Below, in pieces: positions 1-8,342 of a DNA stretch of 64,000 nucleotides. The stretch spans positions 1,240,001 to 1,304,000 of the forward strand of contig NZ_AP019307.1 of the NCBI RefSeq assembly GCF_003945325.1, given 5' to 3'. How positions within the stretch are numbered: position 1 is the first letter of the stretch; each line of letters opens with the position of its first letter. Source of the DNA: Nocardioides baekrokdamisoli (GTDB taxonomy: Bacteria; Actinomycetota; Actinomycetes; Propionibacteriales; Nocardioidaceae). The translations under genes were made by a program, and so were the position numbers. The notes beneath the pieces are model-generated. The model was not told the DNA's origin. It was given only the letters and a program-made list of their open reading frames with translations, and ran no database searches.

Positions 1-246
1 GCGTACCCGCCGGACCACAACCGGATCCAGTGGGCGCAGCCCCAGGCTCAGCAGATCTGGGACGACATCCGCAACGACAAGCGCCTCAGCGCCGACCTGT
101 CGAGTGTGGCCATCACCGCCACCCAGGTGCCGACGGGCAAACCCTCCCCCTCGACGACGAGCAAGCCGTCCTCGACCAGCAAGCCGTCCTCCTCCCCGAC
201 TCCGAGCAACAAGCAACTGCTCCAGTCCGTCGGCCTGTGCTCGTGA
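1..246 (+). CDS. LytR-CpsA-Psr (LCP) family protein, C-terminal fragment
   Basis: The first 81 codons in frame 1 are open from the window edge to a TGA, so the start lies outside. The visible part has the end of an LCP domain, with a QWAQPQAQQIWDDI stretch followed by a short charged segment, then a Ser/Thr/Pro/Lys-rich tail and a terminal Cys-Ser. LCP proteins are membrane-anchored enzymes that attach glycopolymers such as arabinogalactan or teichoic acid to peptidoglycan outside the membrane. Only the C-terminus is present, so the catalytic arginines cannot be checked. The family call rests on the W/Q-rich end and the typical low-complexity tail. Confidence 0.6.
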   Translation, partial: AYPPDHNRIQWAQPQAQQIWDDIRNDKRLSADLSSVAITATQVPTGKPSPSTTSKPSSTSKPSSSPTPSNKQLLQSVGLCS

Positions 247-253
247 GCCTGCG

Positions 254-400
254 ATGACCGAGTCGGAAGCGGAACGCAAGGCGCGCCTGGACCGGATCTT
301 CGGGGACACGGAGCCGAGTCAGACCTCGGACGACCGCGATCCGTCCCCGGACAGCAACGACCAGAGCCTGCGGGAGAACGTCCCGCCCCATCACGGCTGA
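254..400 (+). CDS. small acidic hypothetical protein (48 aa)
   Basis: An ATG lies eight bases after the LCP stop and opens a 48-residue, highly charged, soluble protein beginning MTESEAERKARLDRIFGD. It has no membrane segment or Cys, and the second half is Asp/Ser/Pro-rich and probably disordered. Tight spacing behind the LCP gene suggests co-transcription. The Glu/Arg-rich start resembles short actinobacterial proteins of unknown function. The longer in-frame extension upstream runs through the LCP tail and is rejected. No function can be assigned. Confidence 0.55.
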   Translation: MTESEAERKARLDRIFGDTEPSQTSDDRDPSPDSNDQSLRENVPPHHG

Positions 401-451
401 GGTCCACCGGCCCGTGAGGCACCTCGCGAGGCCGTCGGTAGGCTCAGCGGC

Positions 452-1279
452 ATGAACGCGGCCATCGTCGTCGAAGGCGTACTCGGCGTCGTCGCGCTCG
501 GCACCGCAACGGACGCGTACCTGATCCGTCGCCGGCTCAAGCGGTCAGAAGAGCACGTCCAGGTCCTCGAGGCGGCTCTGCGCAGCAACGAACCCCAGGT
601 CAGGCTTCTGGACGGCAAGACCCGCGCCATGGCGCGTACGGTCGCCAACTCGGTGCTCCAGACAGCCGAACGACTCCGCGACGGCGGCGTCACCCGACTG
701 CTGTCCTCCAGCCTCGACGACCTCGCCACATGGGTGACGGCGGACCAGAAGGCGATCGAGCGGATCGCGGCCCCCGACGGCACGGTGACGCTGTTCTTCA
801 GCGATATCGAGAACTCGACCTCGATCAACGAGCACATCGGTGACAGCGCCTGGCTGCGTACGCTCAAGGATCACGAGACGATCGTGCGCTCGGCGATCGA
901 GGCGCAGTCCGGCCACGTGGTGAAGAATTCCGGTGACGGCTTCATGGCCGTCTTCCGCGACCCGTTCGCAGCGGTGACCGCCAGCACCGACATCCAGCGC
1001 AAACTCGCCGCCCACAAGCGACTCGTACGGATCCCGGTGCGGGTCCGGATCGGCCTGCACAGCGGACCGGTCGTATCCCACGAGGGCGACTTCTTCGGGA
1101 AGAACGTGGCCATGGCGGCGCGCGTGGCCGACAAGGCCTCCGGCAGCGAGATCCTGGCCTCTGAGGCGGTTCGCGACGTGCTCACGGCCGCGCACACCAA
1201 CGTACGCATGACGGCCATCGCCGAGGTCGAACTCAAGGGCCTCAGCGGTACGCACCGCCTCTGGCGAGTCTCGTACTAG
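452..1279 (+). CDS. membrane-anchored class III adenylate/guanylate cyclase
   Basis: 275 aa. A hydrophobic helix (residues 4-24) and a predicted coiled coil (about 28-50) precede a class III nucleotide cyclase domain (about 108-275), which would make cAMP or cGMP from the triphosphate. Metal-binding Asp118 (FSDIENST) and Asp162 (NSGDGF) are present, as are the purine-selecting Lys158 and Asp213, which point to ATP as substrate. The transition-state Arg224 is present, but the Asn normally four residues before it (GxxVNxAAR) is Ala220 here, so activity may be low or altered. The gene stands alone, 51 bases after the preceding small ORF. Confidence 0.85.
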   Translation: MNAAIVVEGVLGVVALGTATDAYLIRRRLKRSEEHVQVLEAALRSNEPQVRLLDGKTRAMARTVANSVLQTAERLRDGGVTRLLSSSLDDLATWVTADQKAIERIAAPDGTVTLFFSDIENSTSINEHIGDSAWLRTLKDHETIVRSAIEAQSGHVVKNSGDGFMAVFRDPFAAVTASTDIQRKLAAHKRLVRIPVRVRIGLHSGPVVSHEGDFFGKNVAMAARVADKASGSEILASEAVRDVLTAAHTNVRMTAIAEVELKGLSGTHRLWRVSY

Positions 1280-1392
1280 CGACCCGCGGCTCGCGCCGCA
1301 CACAACTCAGGACACACGACGGTCCGAGGGGAATATGCCCTCAGCTCGCCACATGTCCTGCATTGCTTGCGCGCGCGTCGGGCCGCGACGAA

Positions 1393-1875
1393 CTAGCGAC
1401 TGGCGGCGTGCGCCGCACTCTCGGCGGCAGTCTTGATCCGGAAGATGGTCTGGGCCATCCCCTGCTCGAGCTCGTCGGCGTGCTCCTCGTTGCCGCCCAG
1501 CGCCACCGGCGCGAAGCCCTTGCTGAGCAGCGTGAGCTTCTTGAGCACGGGGCGACGGTGCACGAGCCGGGTGCCACCGTCCTCCGCGGAGAGCTCGTAG
1601 ATCCACGTCGCGCCGCTGGTCTTCGTGTCCCAGGCGAGCGCCTTGCCGGGCTCGAAGGCCGACACGACGTTGCGGCTGGGCCAGATCACGGCCTTGCGGC
1701 GGTTGATCCCGAGGTAGGTCTGCCCCAGGCGCAGGCCACCGGGGAGCAGCGGAATCATGGTGAGGAGTTCAGGACTGCCCTCAGCCATCTTCTTCAGATC
1801 GGTGAGCACAGCCCACACAACCTCGGGCGAGGCGTTGATGAACGTTTCTGCACGGAGTTCGCGATCAGCGGTCAC
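1393..1875 (-). CDS. SRPBCC (START-like) family protein
   Basis: 160 aa soluble protein with the polyketide-cyclase/START-like fold pattern: an N-terminal strand with INASPEVVWAVLTDL, the usual 'boundary' helix motif, then a Trp- and Gly-rich beta sheet and a long C-terminal helix. Such proteins bind hydrophobic ligands. It carries no recognisable catalytic residues. It lies ten bases downstream of the TetR gene on the same strand and is probably co-transcribed with it. Specific ligand and role are unknown. Confidence 0.75.
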   Translation of the reverse strand: MTADRELRAETFINASPEVVWAVLTDLKKMAEGSPELLTMIPLLPGGLRLGQTYLGINRRKAVIWPSRNVVSAFEPGKALAWDTKTSGATWIYELSAEDGGTRLVHRRPVLKKLTLLSKGFAPVALGGNEEHADELEQGMAQTIFRIKTAAESAAHAASR

Positions 1876-1885
1876 GCCGATGACA

Positions 1886-2497
1886 TTAACGCGCAGCGAT
1901 CCCGTCGTACATGACTCGCCGGAGAGCCGCGCTCAACCGACGCTGATCGGCGGGATCCGGGTTGTGCACAGCCGCCAGAGCCGAGCCGAGGATCATCCCG
2001 TTGATCGCACGCGCGGTGCCGTCGATGTCGAGGTCGGCGCGGAGGTAGCCGAGCTCGACGCCGTGACGCAGGTAGTCCGCGGTGAGGCCGGCAGCCATCT
2101 CGTTGAACTCCAGGATCCGCTGCCCCATCGCGGTGTCGATGCCGGGGGCCTCGAGGATGATCATCCGCGGGATCCGCGGGTCCTCGAGCAGGATCCGGCC
2201 GAGCGCCTCACCGATCCGTTGGGACTGGTCGCGGTACGCCTCGAGCGTGCTGACCGCCTCGGGCGCATTGTCGGCAGCCAGGGTCTCCAGGATCTTGGCG
2301 ACCAGGTCGTTGATGACATGCTCGACGATGTCCCGTTTGTTCTCGAAGTAGCGGTAGAACGTGCCGTGCCCGATCCCGAGTCGCGCGGCGATGTCCGCGA
2401 TGCCGGTGGCGTGGTAGCCGTTCTCGACGAAACACGTGAACGCGGCGTCGATGATCTCGCGGCGCAATTCGGCCTTGCGGCGCTCGGCGAGGGACAT
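1886..2497 (-). CDS. TetR family transcriptional regulator
   Basis: 203 aa. The N-terminal helix-turn-helix (about residues 12-58) shows the typical DIAARLGIGHGTFYRYF recognition segment. The rest is an all-helical ligand-binding domain with no sub-family signature I recognise. I chose the ATG giving MSLAERRKAELR; a GTG two codons upstream is possible. It is transcribed divergently from the patatin-SDR-monooxygenase operon across a 55-bp gap that contains repeated TGACAT and TTCCGCA words. By the usual TetR logic it should repress that operon and itself (inference). Confidence 0.85.
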   Translation of the reverse strand: MSLAERRKAELRREIIDAAFTCFVENGYHATGIADIAARLGIGHGTFYRYFENKRDIVEHVINDLVAKILETLAADNAPEAVSTLEAYRDQSQRIGEALGRILLEDPRIPRMIILEAPGIDTAMGQRILEFNEMAAGLTADYLRHGVELGYLRADLDIDGTARAINGMILGSALAAVHNPDPADQRRLSAALRRVMYDGIAAR

Positions 2498-2552
2498 GGT
2501 CACGAGGGCAAGACTATTGCCTCGCGTCCCGAAATGACATACCGTTCCGCAT

Positions 2553-3494
2553 ATGACATGTAATTCCGCACGCCGCGGCCTTGCGCTGGGATGTGGTGGA
2601 ACCCTCGGGTTCGCCTGGTCCGTGGTGGCGCTGGATCTGGTCGAGCAAGCCCTGGGATGGGACGCACGCGATGCCGTCGCGATCGCCGGCACGTCCGCCG
2701 GCTCGGAGCTGGCCGCAATGCTCGGCTCGGGCGTCTCCACCGGCGACATCCGCGCCACCCTGGAAGGCAGTGGCCGCAACGACCTCGTGGCCGCCCACCT
2801 CGCGTACCACCCGGGCATGGTCCCGCCGGTCCCCGCTCCCAGACTCCCCCACCTCGGTCTGGCAGCGGGCCTGTTGACCGGGCGTACGCAACCGCTCATC
2901 GGCGCCTCCGCCCTGCTCCCTCGCGGCCGCGGCGACGCGTCCTGGCTCCGCACCCTCGGGGACACCCTGCAGAACGAGCACGGCTGGGTCGACCACCCGG
3001 CCACCTGGCTGATCACCGCCGACGTACGCACCGGCGAGCGGGTCGCCCTCGACGCCGACTCGGGCGCGTCGCTGGGCGAGGCGATCGCCGCGTCGTGGGG
3101 CATCCCGGGTTGGTTCCCGCCGGTCCGCATCGGCGACCGCGACCTGATGGACGGCGGCGCGTACTCGACCGCCTCGGCGGATCTGCTCCTCGATGCCGAC
3201 GTCGACGAGGTCGTGATCATCGCGCCGATGACCAGCCACGGCGGCGCGGCCGGGCGCGGCTGGGCTCGCGCCGAGCGAGTGCTGCGTGCCGCGATGACCA
3301 AGCGGCTCGACGCCGAAGTGACGTTGCTCGAGAAGGCCGGCGTACGCGTGATCCGGATCGAGCCGACCGCCGCCGAGTTGGACGCCATGGGACCCAACTT
3401 CATGGACCTGCGTCGCCGTGAGGCGACCATCGCGGCAGCCGCTGCGGCGCTCCCCACCACCATCAACGGCATCCTCGAAGGAGCCATCGCATGA
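2553..3494 (+). CDS. patatin-like phospholipase/acyl hydrolase
   Basis: 313 aa with the patatin layout: a glycine-rich oxyanion loop near residues 13-17 (GCGGT), nucleophile Ser48 in GTSAGS, and the catalytic Asp200 in MDGGAYS, forming the Ser-Asp dyad of this family. There is no signal peptide, so it is cytosolic. It would release fatty acid from a lipid or cleave an ester. It is the first gene of a three-gene operon with ATGA overlaps (patatin, SDR, flavin monooxygenase) divergent from a TetR gene, which suggests a shared substrate-degradation pathway. The exact substrate is unknown. Confidence 0.85.
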   Translation: MTCNSARRGLALGCGGTLGFAWSVVALDLVEQALGWDARDAVAIAGTSAGSELAAMLGSGVSTGDIRATLEGSGRNDLVAAHLAYHPGMVPPVPAPRLPHLGLAAGLLTGRTQPLIGASALLPRGRGDASWLRTLGDTLQNEHGWVDHPATWLITADVRTGERVALDADSGASLGEAIAASWGIPGWFPPVRIGDRDLMDGGAYSTASADLLLDADVDEVVIIAPMTSHGGAAGRGWARAERVLRAAMTKRLDAEVTLLEKAGVRVIRIEPTAAELDAMGPNFMDLRRREATIAAAAAALPTTINGILEGAIA

Positions 3495-4327
3495 GCTACC
3501 CCACCATCTCCCTCAACGGCGCCAGCGTCGCGATCACCGGCGGCGCCCAGGGCATCGGCCGGGCCACCGCCGAACTGCTCGCCGCGCGCGGCGCCAAGGT
3601 CGCCATCGGTGACCTCAACGTCGAACTAGCCGGCGAGGTGGCCGACGCGATCGGCGGGATCGCCCACCAGCTCGACGTCCGCGACAAGGCCGGCATGGAG
3701 ATGTTCGTGGCCGCGGCTGAGGCCGCCCACGGACCGCTGGACGTCTTCATCAACAACGCCGGCGTGATGCCGAACGGTGGCTTCCTCGAACTAGACGAGG
3801 CCACCGACCGGATGCAGTTCGACATCAACGTCTTCGGCGTCATCAACGGCATGCGTACGGTCCTGCCCGGCATGGTCGAGCGCGGCCGGGGCCACGTGGT
3901 CAACGTCGCCTCGCTCGCCGGCAAGTTCCCGATCAAGGGGCTGGCTGTCTACAACGGCACCAAGTTCGCCGTCGTCGGACTGACGGCCGCGACCCGGCTC
4001 GAGTTCGCCGAGCACGGCGTCAGCATCAGCGCGATCCTGCCGTCCGCGGTCGACACCGCGCTGGCCTCGGGCCTGGACATGCGGCCGCTGCCCAAGGTGA
4101 AGCCGCAGGCCATCGCCGAGGCGATCGTCGACTCGGTCAGCACGCGCCGCGCCGAGACCGCGGTTCCCGGTTACGTGGGACGGCTGGCCGACGTCGCCGC
4201 GATGACCCCGGAGCCGGCCCTGAAGGCACTGCGTCGCCTCGTGCGTGACGACCGCGCCCTGCGCCCTGACACCGCCGACCGCAGCGCCTACCGTGAAGCC
4301 CTCACCGGACAGAAGGAATCCCGATGA
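3491..4327 (+). CDS. short-chain dehydrogenase/reductase (SDR)
   Basis: 278 aa classical SDR. The cofactor motif TGGAQGIG is at residues 16-23, NNAG at 88-91, and the catalytic Ser141, Tyr154 and Lys158 (YNGTK) are all present. Asp42 after the second strand (IGDLN) favours NAD over NADP. It would interconvert a secondary alcohol and a ketone. Its start overlaps the patatin stop by four bases and its stop overlaps the next gene the same way, so the three are translationally coupled. A ketone produced here would be a natural substrate for the neighbouring Baeyer-Villiger-type oxygenase (inference). Confidence 0.9.
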   Translation: MSYPTISLNGASVAITGGAQGIGRATAELLAARGAKVAIGDLNVELAGEVADAIGGIAHQLDVRDKAGMEMFVAAAEAAHGPLDVFINNAGVMPNGGFLELDEATDRMQFDINVFGVINGMRTVLPGMVERGRGHVVNVASLAGKFPIKGLAVYNGTKFAVVGLTAATRLEFAEHGVSISAILPSAVDTALASGLDMRPLPKVKPQAIAEAIVDSVSTRRAETAVPGYVGRLADVAAMTPEPALKALRRLVRDDRALRPDTADRSAYREALTGQKESR

Positions 4328-5820
4328 CCTCCCAGACGAACACCCGCACCCACGACGCCGTCATCGTCGGCGCCGGCTTCGGCGGCATGGGTGCCGCCAT
4401 CCAGCTCCAGCGCTCCGGGTTCTCCGACATCGTCATCCTCGAGCGCGAGGACGACCTGGGCGGCACCTGGCACGTGAACCGCTACCCGGGCCTCGCGGTC
4501 GACATCCCGTCCCCGACCTACAGCTACTCCTTCGAGCCCAACCCGTACTGGACCCGGCTGTTCGCGCCGGGAGCCGAGCTCAAGGCGTACGCGACCCACG
4601 TCGCCGAGAAGTACGACCTCACCCAGTACATGCGCTTCGGCCAGTCGGTGGAGAGCGCCACCTGGGATGAGAAGGCCAGGCGCTGGACCGTGCGTACGTC
4701 CGCAGGCGATGAGATCTCGGCGACCTTCCTGATCACCGCCACCGGTTTCCTGTCCCAGCCGAAGATGCCGGACATCAAGGGCATCGAGTCCTTCAAGGGC
4801 AAGGTCATCCACACCGCCGACTGGGACGACTCGTACGACCTCACCGGCAAGCGCGTCGCCCTCATCGGGACCGGCGCCACCGCCGTCCAGTTGATCCCGA
4901 CGATCGCGGACCGCCTCAAGGAGTTCACGGTCTACCAGCGCACCGCGATCTGGGTGAGCCCGAAGATGGATGCCGCGATCCCGGGCTTCGCGAAGTCGTT
5001 GTTCGCCAGGCTCCCGCTCTCGCAGCGTGCGGTACGCCTCGGCGGCACCTCGATCCTCGAGGTCCTGATGGTTGCCGGCGTGCTGCACTACGGCAGCGTC
5101 CCGGCCGCCAACAAACTCGGCGAGGCCCTGTGCCGGGCCCACCTGCGCCGCGAGGTCAAGGACAAGGACCTGCGCGCGAAGCTGACCCCGGACTACTCGT
5201 TCGGCTGCAAGCGCCCGACCTTCTCCAACACCTTCTACAAGACGTTCGCCACGGGCAGGGCCCGCCTGGAAACGACCCCGATCGATCACGTCGAGAAGGA
5301 CGGCATCGTGACGGTGGACGGACACAAGACTGAGATCGACGTCCTCATCTGCGCCACCGGGTTCGACATCTGGGAGACCAACTTCCCGGCTCTGGAGATC
5401 ATCGGCAAGGGCGGGCGCAACCTCGGTGAGTGGTGGCGCAGCACCCGCTTCCAGTCGTACGAGGGCATCGCCCTGCCGTCGTTCCCGAACTTCTTCTCAC
5501 TCAACAGCCCGTACTCCTACAGCGGCCTGTCGTACTTCACGACCGTGGAGGCGCAGATGAAGCACATGGCGCGCCTGCTCGCACACATGGACAAGCGCGG
5601 CGCGAGCACCTTCGAGGTCACCGAGGAAGCCAACGACGCGTTCATGGCACGGATGACCGAGAACCTGCAGGACAGCGTCTTCGCCCAGGGCAGCTGTGCC
5701 ACATCGCGCAGCTACTACTTCACCAGCAAGGGTGAGACGCCATTGCTGCGGGCAACCTCGACGATCAACGCCTTCCGTGAAGCGGGATCCTTCCCGCTGA
5801 CCGACTACGCCTTCGCCTGA
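4324..5820 (+). CDS. flavin-containing / Baeyer-Villiger-type monooxygenase
   Basis: 498 aa, two-dinucleotide-binding flavoprotein. The FAD motif GAGFGG is at residues 16-21, the NADPH motif GTGATA at about 182-187, and the Baeyer-Villiger fingerprint FxGxxxHxxxW at 157-167 (FKGKVIHTADW), with Asp rather than Pro after the Trp. Such enzymes insert oxygen next to a carbonyl to give an ester or lactone. It is the last gene of the patatin-SDR operon, which supplies both an alcohol dehydrogenase and an ester-cleaving enzyme. A paralogue lies at 6774-8243 in a second TetR-linked module. No membrane segment is evident. Confidence 0.88.
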   Translation: MTSQTNTRTHDAVIVGAGFGGMGAAIQLQRSGFSDIVILEREDDLGGTWHVNRYPGLAVDIPSPTYSYSFEPNPYWTRLFAPGAELKAYATHVAEKYDLTQYMRFGQSVESATWDEKARRWTVRTSAGDEISATFLITATGFLSQPKMPDIKGIESFKGKVIHTADWDDSYDLTGKRVALIGTGATAVQLIPTIADRLKEFTVYQRTAIWVSPKMDAAIPGFAKSLFARLPLSQRAVRLGGTSILEVLMVAGVLHYGSVPAANKLGEALCRAHLRREVKDKDLRAKLTPDYSFGCKRPTFSNTFYKTFATGRARLETTPIDHVEKDGIVTVDGHKTEIDVLICATGFDIWETNFPALEIIGKGGRNLGEWWRSTRFQSYEGIALPSFPNFFSLNSPYSYSGLSYFTTVEAQMKHMARLLAHMDKRGASTFEVTEEANDAFMARMTENLQDSVFAQGSCATSRSYYFTSKGETPLLRATSTINAFREAGSFPLTDYAFA

Positions 5821-5866
5821 CGTCAGGCTCATCGATGAGCCGGCCGCCACGGGACCGTACCCCTGC

Positions 5867-5924
5867 GAATCGTCCGAACGTTCGGATGGCTCGTCGACCG
5901 GGCGTCCGAACGTTCGGACGATTC
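5867..5924. terminator. 20-bp perfect inverted repeat with nested palindromes between convergent genes
   Basis: Two perfect 20-base arms (5867-5886 and 5905-5924) are separated by 18 bases. Each arm contains the 14-base palindrome TCCGAACGTTCGGA (5873-5886 and 5905-5918). The element lies in the 162-bp gap between two convergent genes, where a bidirectional terminator is expected, but it lacks a T-tract. The repeated palindrome could instead be a twin operator or a dispersed repeat. Confidence 0.55.
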
Positions 5925-5982
5925 ACGGACAGGGCTCGGGAGGCGGGCTGACCGCGGAGGCCCGACGCGGCTGAAGCGTGCC

Positions 5983-6777
5983 TCAGCCGCCGGTGGTCGA
6001 CAGGACCGCTGCGGCACAGGCCACCGGGTCGTCCTCGAACGGAACGTGCCCGCACGAGGCCAGATCGAGGTGGCGCGCGAACGGCAGGATCTTTCGCGCC
6101 CGCCTCGCCTGGGTCCAGTAGGTGAGGACGAGGTCCCGGTCGCCCCAGGCGATCGTCGTCGGGATCTGGGGCAGTTCCCCCGGCTCATCGGCGTCCGTCA
6201 GGACGTACGCCTTGAAGCCCTCGAGGGCCTGCGCCGTCCCGGTTGCGCCCATGAAGCCGTCGAGGTGGAGGCGAGCGGTCGAGGCCGCCATCCGTACCGG
6301 GTGAGCGATGAACAGTCCAAGGGTCAGCGCCCTGATCGGCCCGAGACGGAGCCCCGCACGCAGCAGTCGTCCGGCCACCGCGGTCAGCGCCCCGAGTGAT
6401 TTGAAGAGCACCTGGCTCCAGCCCAGTCCGGGCTTCTGCCAGAACCCGATCGGCGAGAACGCCGTCACCGACCCGGCGACGCCTCGTCGGCCGAGTTCGA
6501 GCGCGATGCCGCCGCCCATCGAGTTCCCGACCACGTGCGGCTTGACGATGCCCTGCTCCGCGAGCCAGCCCTCGAGCCAGTCAGCGAAGCCGTACGGACC
6601 CGGCACGACACCGTCCTGCAAGGGCGAGAGGCCGAACCCGGGCAGATCGATCGCGATGACCTCGTGATGCGCCGCGAGCGCGTCGATGATCGGCTCGAAG
6701 GCCTGCCAGCGACTGCAGATCCCGTGCACCAGGACGACCGGCGTACCCGATCCGCGGCGCTCGACATTGACGGTCAC
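5983..6777 (-). CDS. alpha/beta hydrolase
   Basis: 264 aa single-domain alpha/beta hydrolase. The oxyanion loop HGICSRW is near 18-24, the nucleophile elbow GNSMGGG places Ser86 as catalytic, Asp213 or Asp215 lies in WGDRD, and His244 in CGHVPFEDDP completes the triad. Length and motifs match ester- or C-C-bond hydrolases of aromatic and lipid catabolism. The GTG start overlaps the stop of the preceding monooxygenase (GTGA), so translation is coupled and the hydrolase probably cleaves the ester or lactone that enzyme makes (inference). Confidence 0.88.
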   Translation of the reverse strand: MTVNVERRGSGTPVVLVHGICSRWQAFEPIIDALAAHHEVIAIDLPGFGLSPLQDGVVPGPYGFADWLEGWLAEQGIVKPHVVGNSMGGGIALELGRRGVAGSVTAFSPIGFWQKPGLGWSQVLFKSLGALTAVAGRLLRAGLRLGPIRALTLGLFIAHPVRMAASTARLHLDGFMGATGTAQALEGFKAYVLTDADEPGELPQIPTTIAWGDRDLVLTYWTQARRARKILPFARHLDLASCGHVPFEDDPVACAAAVLSTTGG

Positions 6778-8243
6778 GCACGGACCCCCTGAGGGGCAGC
6801 GGTGTAGTCGTCGAGCTTGAAGACGGCCCGGCGGCGGTACTCGGTCGACAGCCCCGGCCAGTTCAGGGTGATCCGGCCGTCAGCCTGTCGGTACCACGAC
6901 GTGCACTCGGTCCACACGCTCGTGGAGAGCCGCTTCTGGGTCTCCTCATCGAATGCATCGGCGAGTTCGGCGCGTACCTCCAACGGCTCGCCGGCCTCAA
7001 CCAACGCCCGGACGTAGTCCTTGACGTACGCCGCCTGGGTCTCCAGGAAGAAGATGACGGATCCGCCGCCCGTGTTCGTGTTGGGGCCGTACATGATCGC
7101 CATGTTCGGGAAGTTCGGGACAGTGAGGCCGAAGTACGCCTGGGCGCCGATTGACCACTGGTCGGCCAGTTCGATGCCACCACGGCCGCGGAACGTGATC
7201 GGCGCCAGGAACTCGGTCGTCGTGAAGCCCGTGCCATAGATGAGCACATCGACCTCGTGGTCGACTCCGCCGACAGTGCGTACGCCCGTGGGGGTGACCT
7301 CGGCGACCTCATCGGTGATCACATCCACGTTCGGCTGCGCGAGCGCTGGAACGTAGTTGTCCGAGAGCAGGATCCGCTTGCACCCGATCGGGTAGTCGGG
7401 CCAGATCTTCTCGAACAGCCCCGGCTTCGCCGAGGCCTGCTTCTTCATGTGCCGCCGACTGACCCGCGACATCACGGCCGCCATCGGCCTGGCGTACAGG
7501 ATCGAGGTGGTGACGAACTCGAGATAGCCCCACCAGCCGACGCGCTCGGCACGCTGGGTGAAGGGCAGCTTCTCGAAGACCTTGTGGTGCTGGGGGCCGT
7601 AGGCCGCATCCATCCGCGGGAAGATGTACGGCGCCGTGCGCTGGAACAGCGCCAGGTGGGCGACCTGCTTCTGGATCTGCGGTACGAACTGGATCGCGCT
7701 CGCTCCCGTCCCGATCACCGCCACCCGCTTGCCGCCCAGGTCAACACTGTGATCCCACTGCGCCGAGTGGAAAGCCGGGCCTGCGAACGTGTCGAGGCCG
7801 GTGATCCGCGGCAGCGCCGGTCGGGACAGTTGGCCCATGGCCGGCACCAGCACGTCGGCGACCAGTTCCGAGCCGTCCTTGAGGATCACGTGCCACTGGC
7901 CGGATCCGTCATTCCACTCCGCGGCGACCACCTCGGTGTTCGTACGCACGTGTCGCCGCACGTCGAAGTCCTCGGCGACCTGGCGGGCGTAGTCCAGGAT
8001 CTGCGGCTGCGGCGCGTACCGCTTGCCCCAGGCGGGGTTGGGCGCGAAGGAGTAGGAGTAGAACGGCGATGGCACGTCGCAGGCAGCGCCCGGGTAGGTG
8101 TTCTCGCGCCACACTCCCCCGACGTCATTGCCCTTCTCCAGGATCGCGATGTCGTCGTACCCGGCCTTCTTCAGCTCGATCGCGGCGGCGATGCCGCCGA
8201 AGCCGGCTCCGATGATGACGATCGAGGGTGATGAGTTCGACAC
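6774..8243 (-). CDS. flavin-containing / Baeyer-Villiger-type monooxygenase
   Basis: 489 aa from the GTG start chosen here, because GGAGGA sits six bases upstream of it. The longer reading with an ATG at 8297 would run through the operator palindromes and is rejected. Motifs are GAGFGG near the N-terminus, a second dinucleotide motif GTGASA, and the fingerprint FAGPAFHSAQWD (FxGxxxHxxxW). It is a paralogue of the enzyme at 4324-5820. It forms an operon with the hydrolase at 5983-6777 and is divergent from a TetR gene, with twin operators between them. The substrate is unknown but is likely a ketone. Confidence 0.88.
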   Translation of the reverse strand: MSNSSPSIVIIGAGFGGIAAAIELKKAGYDDIAILEKGNDVGGVWRENTYPGAACDVPSPFYSYSFAPNPAWGKRYAPQPQILDYARQVAEDFDVRRHVRTNTEVVAAEWNDGSGQWHVILKDGSELVADVLVPAMGQLSRPALPRITGLDTFAGPAFHSAQWDHSVDLGGKRVAVIGTGASAIQFVPQIQKQVAHLALFQRTAPYIFPRMDAAYGPQHHKVFEKLPFTQRAERVGWWGYLEFVTTSILYARPMAAVMSRVSRRHMKKQASAKPGLFEKIWPDYPIGCKRILLSDNYVPALAQPNVDVITDEVAEVTPTGVRTVGGVDHEVDVLIYGTGFTTTEFLAPITFRGRGGIELADQWSIGAQAYFGLTVPNFPNMAIMYGPNTNTGGGSVIFFLETQAAYVKDYVRALVEAGEPLEVRAELADAFDEETQKRLSTSVWTECTSWYRQADGRITLNWPGLSTEYRRRAVFKLDDYTAAPQGVRA

Positions 8244-8266
8244 GATTCCTCCGGGACGGGAGCACT

Positions 8267-8298
8267 TATGACCGGCGGTCATATGACCAGTGGTCATA
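8267..8298. promoter_or_regulatory. twin TetR-type operator palindromes
   Basis: Two 17-base palindromes with identical 7-base arms, TATGACC-N3-GGTCATA, occur at 8267-8283 (spacer GGC) and 8282-8298 (spacer AGT). They share two bases and their centres are 15 bp apart. They lie between the divergent monooxygenase (GTG at 8243) and TetR (ATG at 8343) genes, just upstream of both, as expected for autoregulated TetR control of both promoters. The binding protein is inferred from position. Confidence 0.8.
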
Positions 8299-8342
8299 CT
8301 CTAGGGTGAGCACAGCCGAAATCGCAAGAGTGTGGAGGACCG

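Noticed and set aside
8244..8297. N-terminal extension of the monooxygenase to an ATG at 8297
   Set aside because: The extension is encoded by the operator palindromes; GTG at 8243 has a strong GGAGGA site six bases upstream and starts right before the FAD motif.
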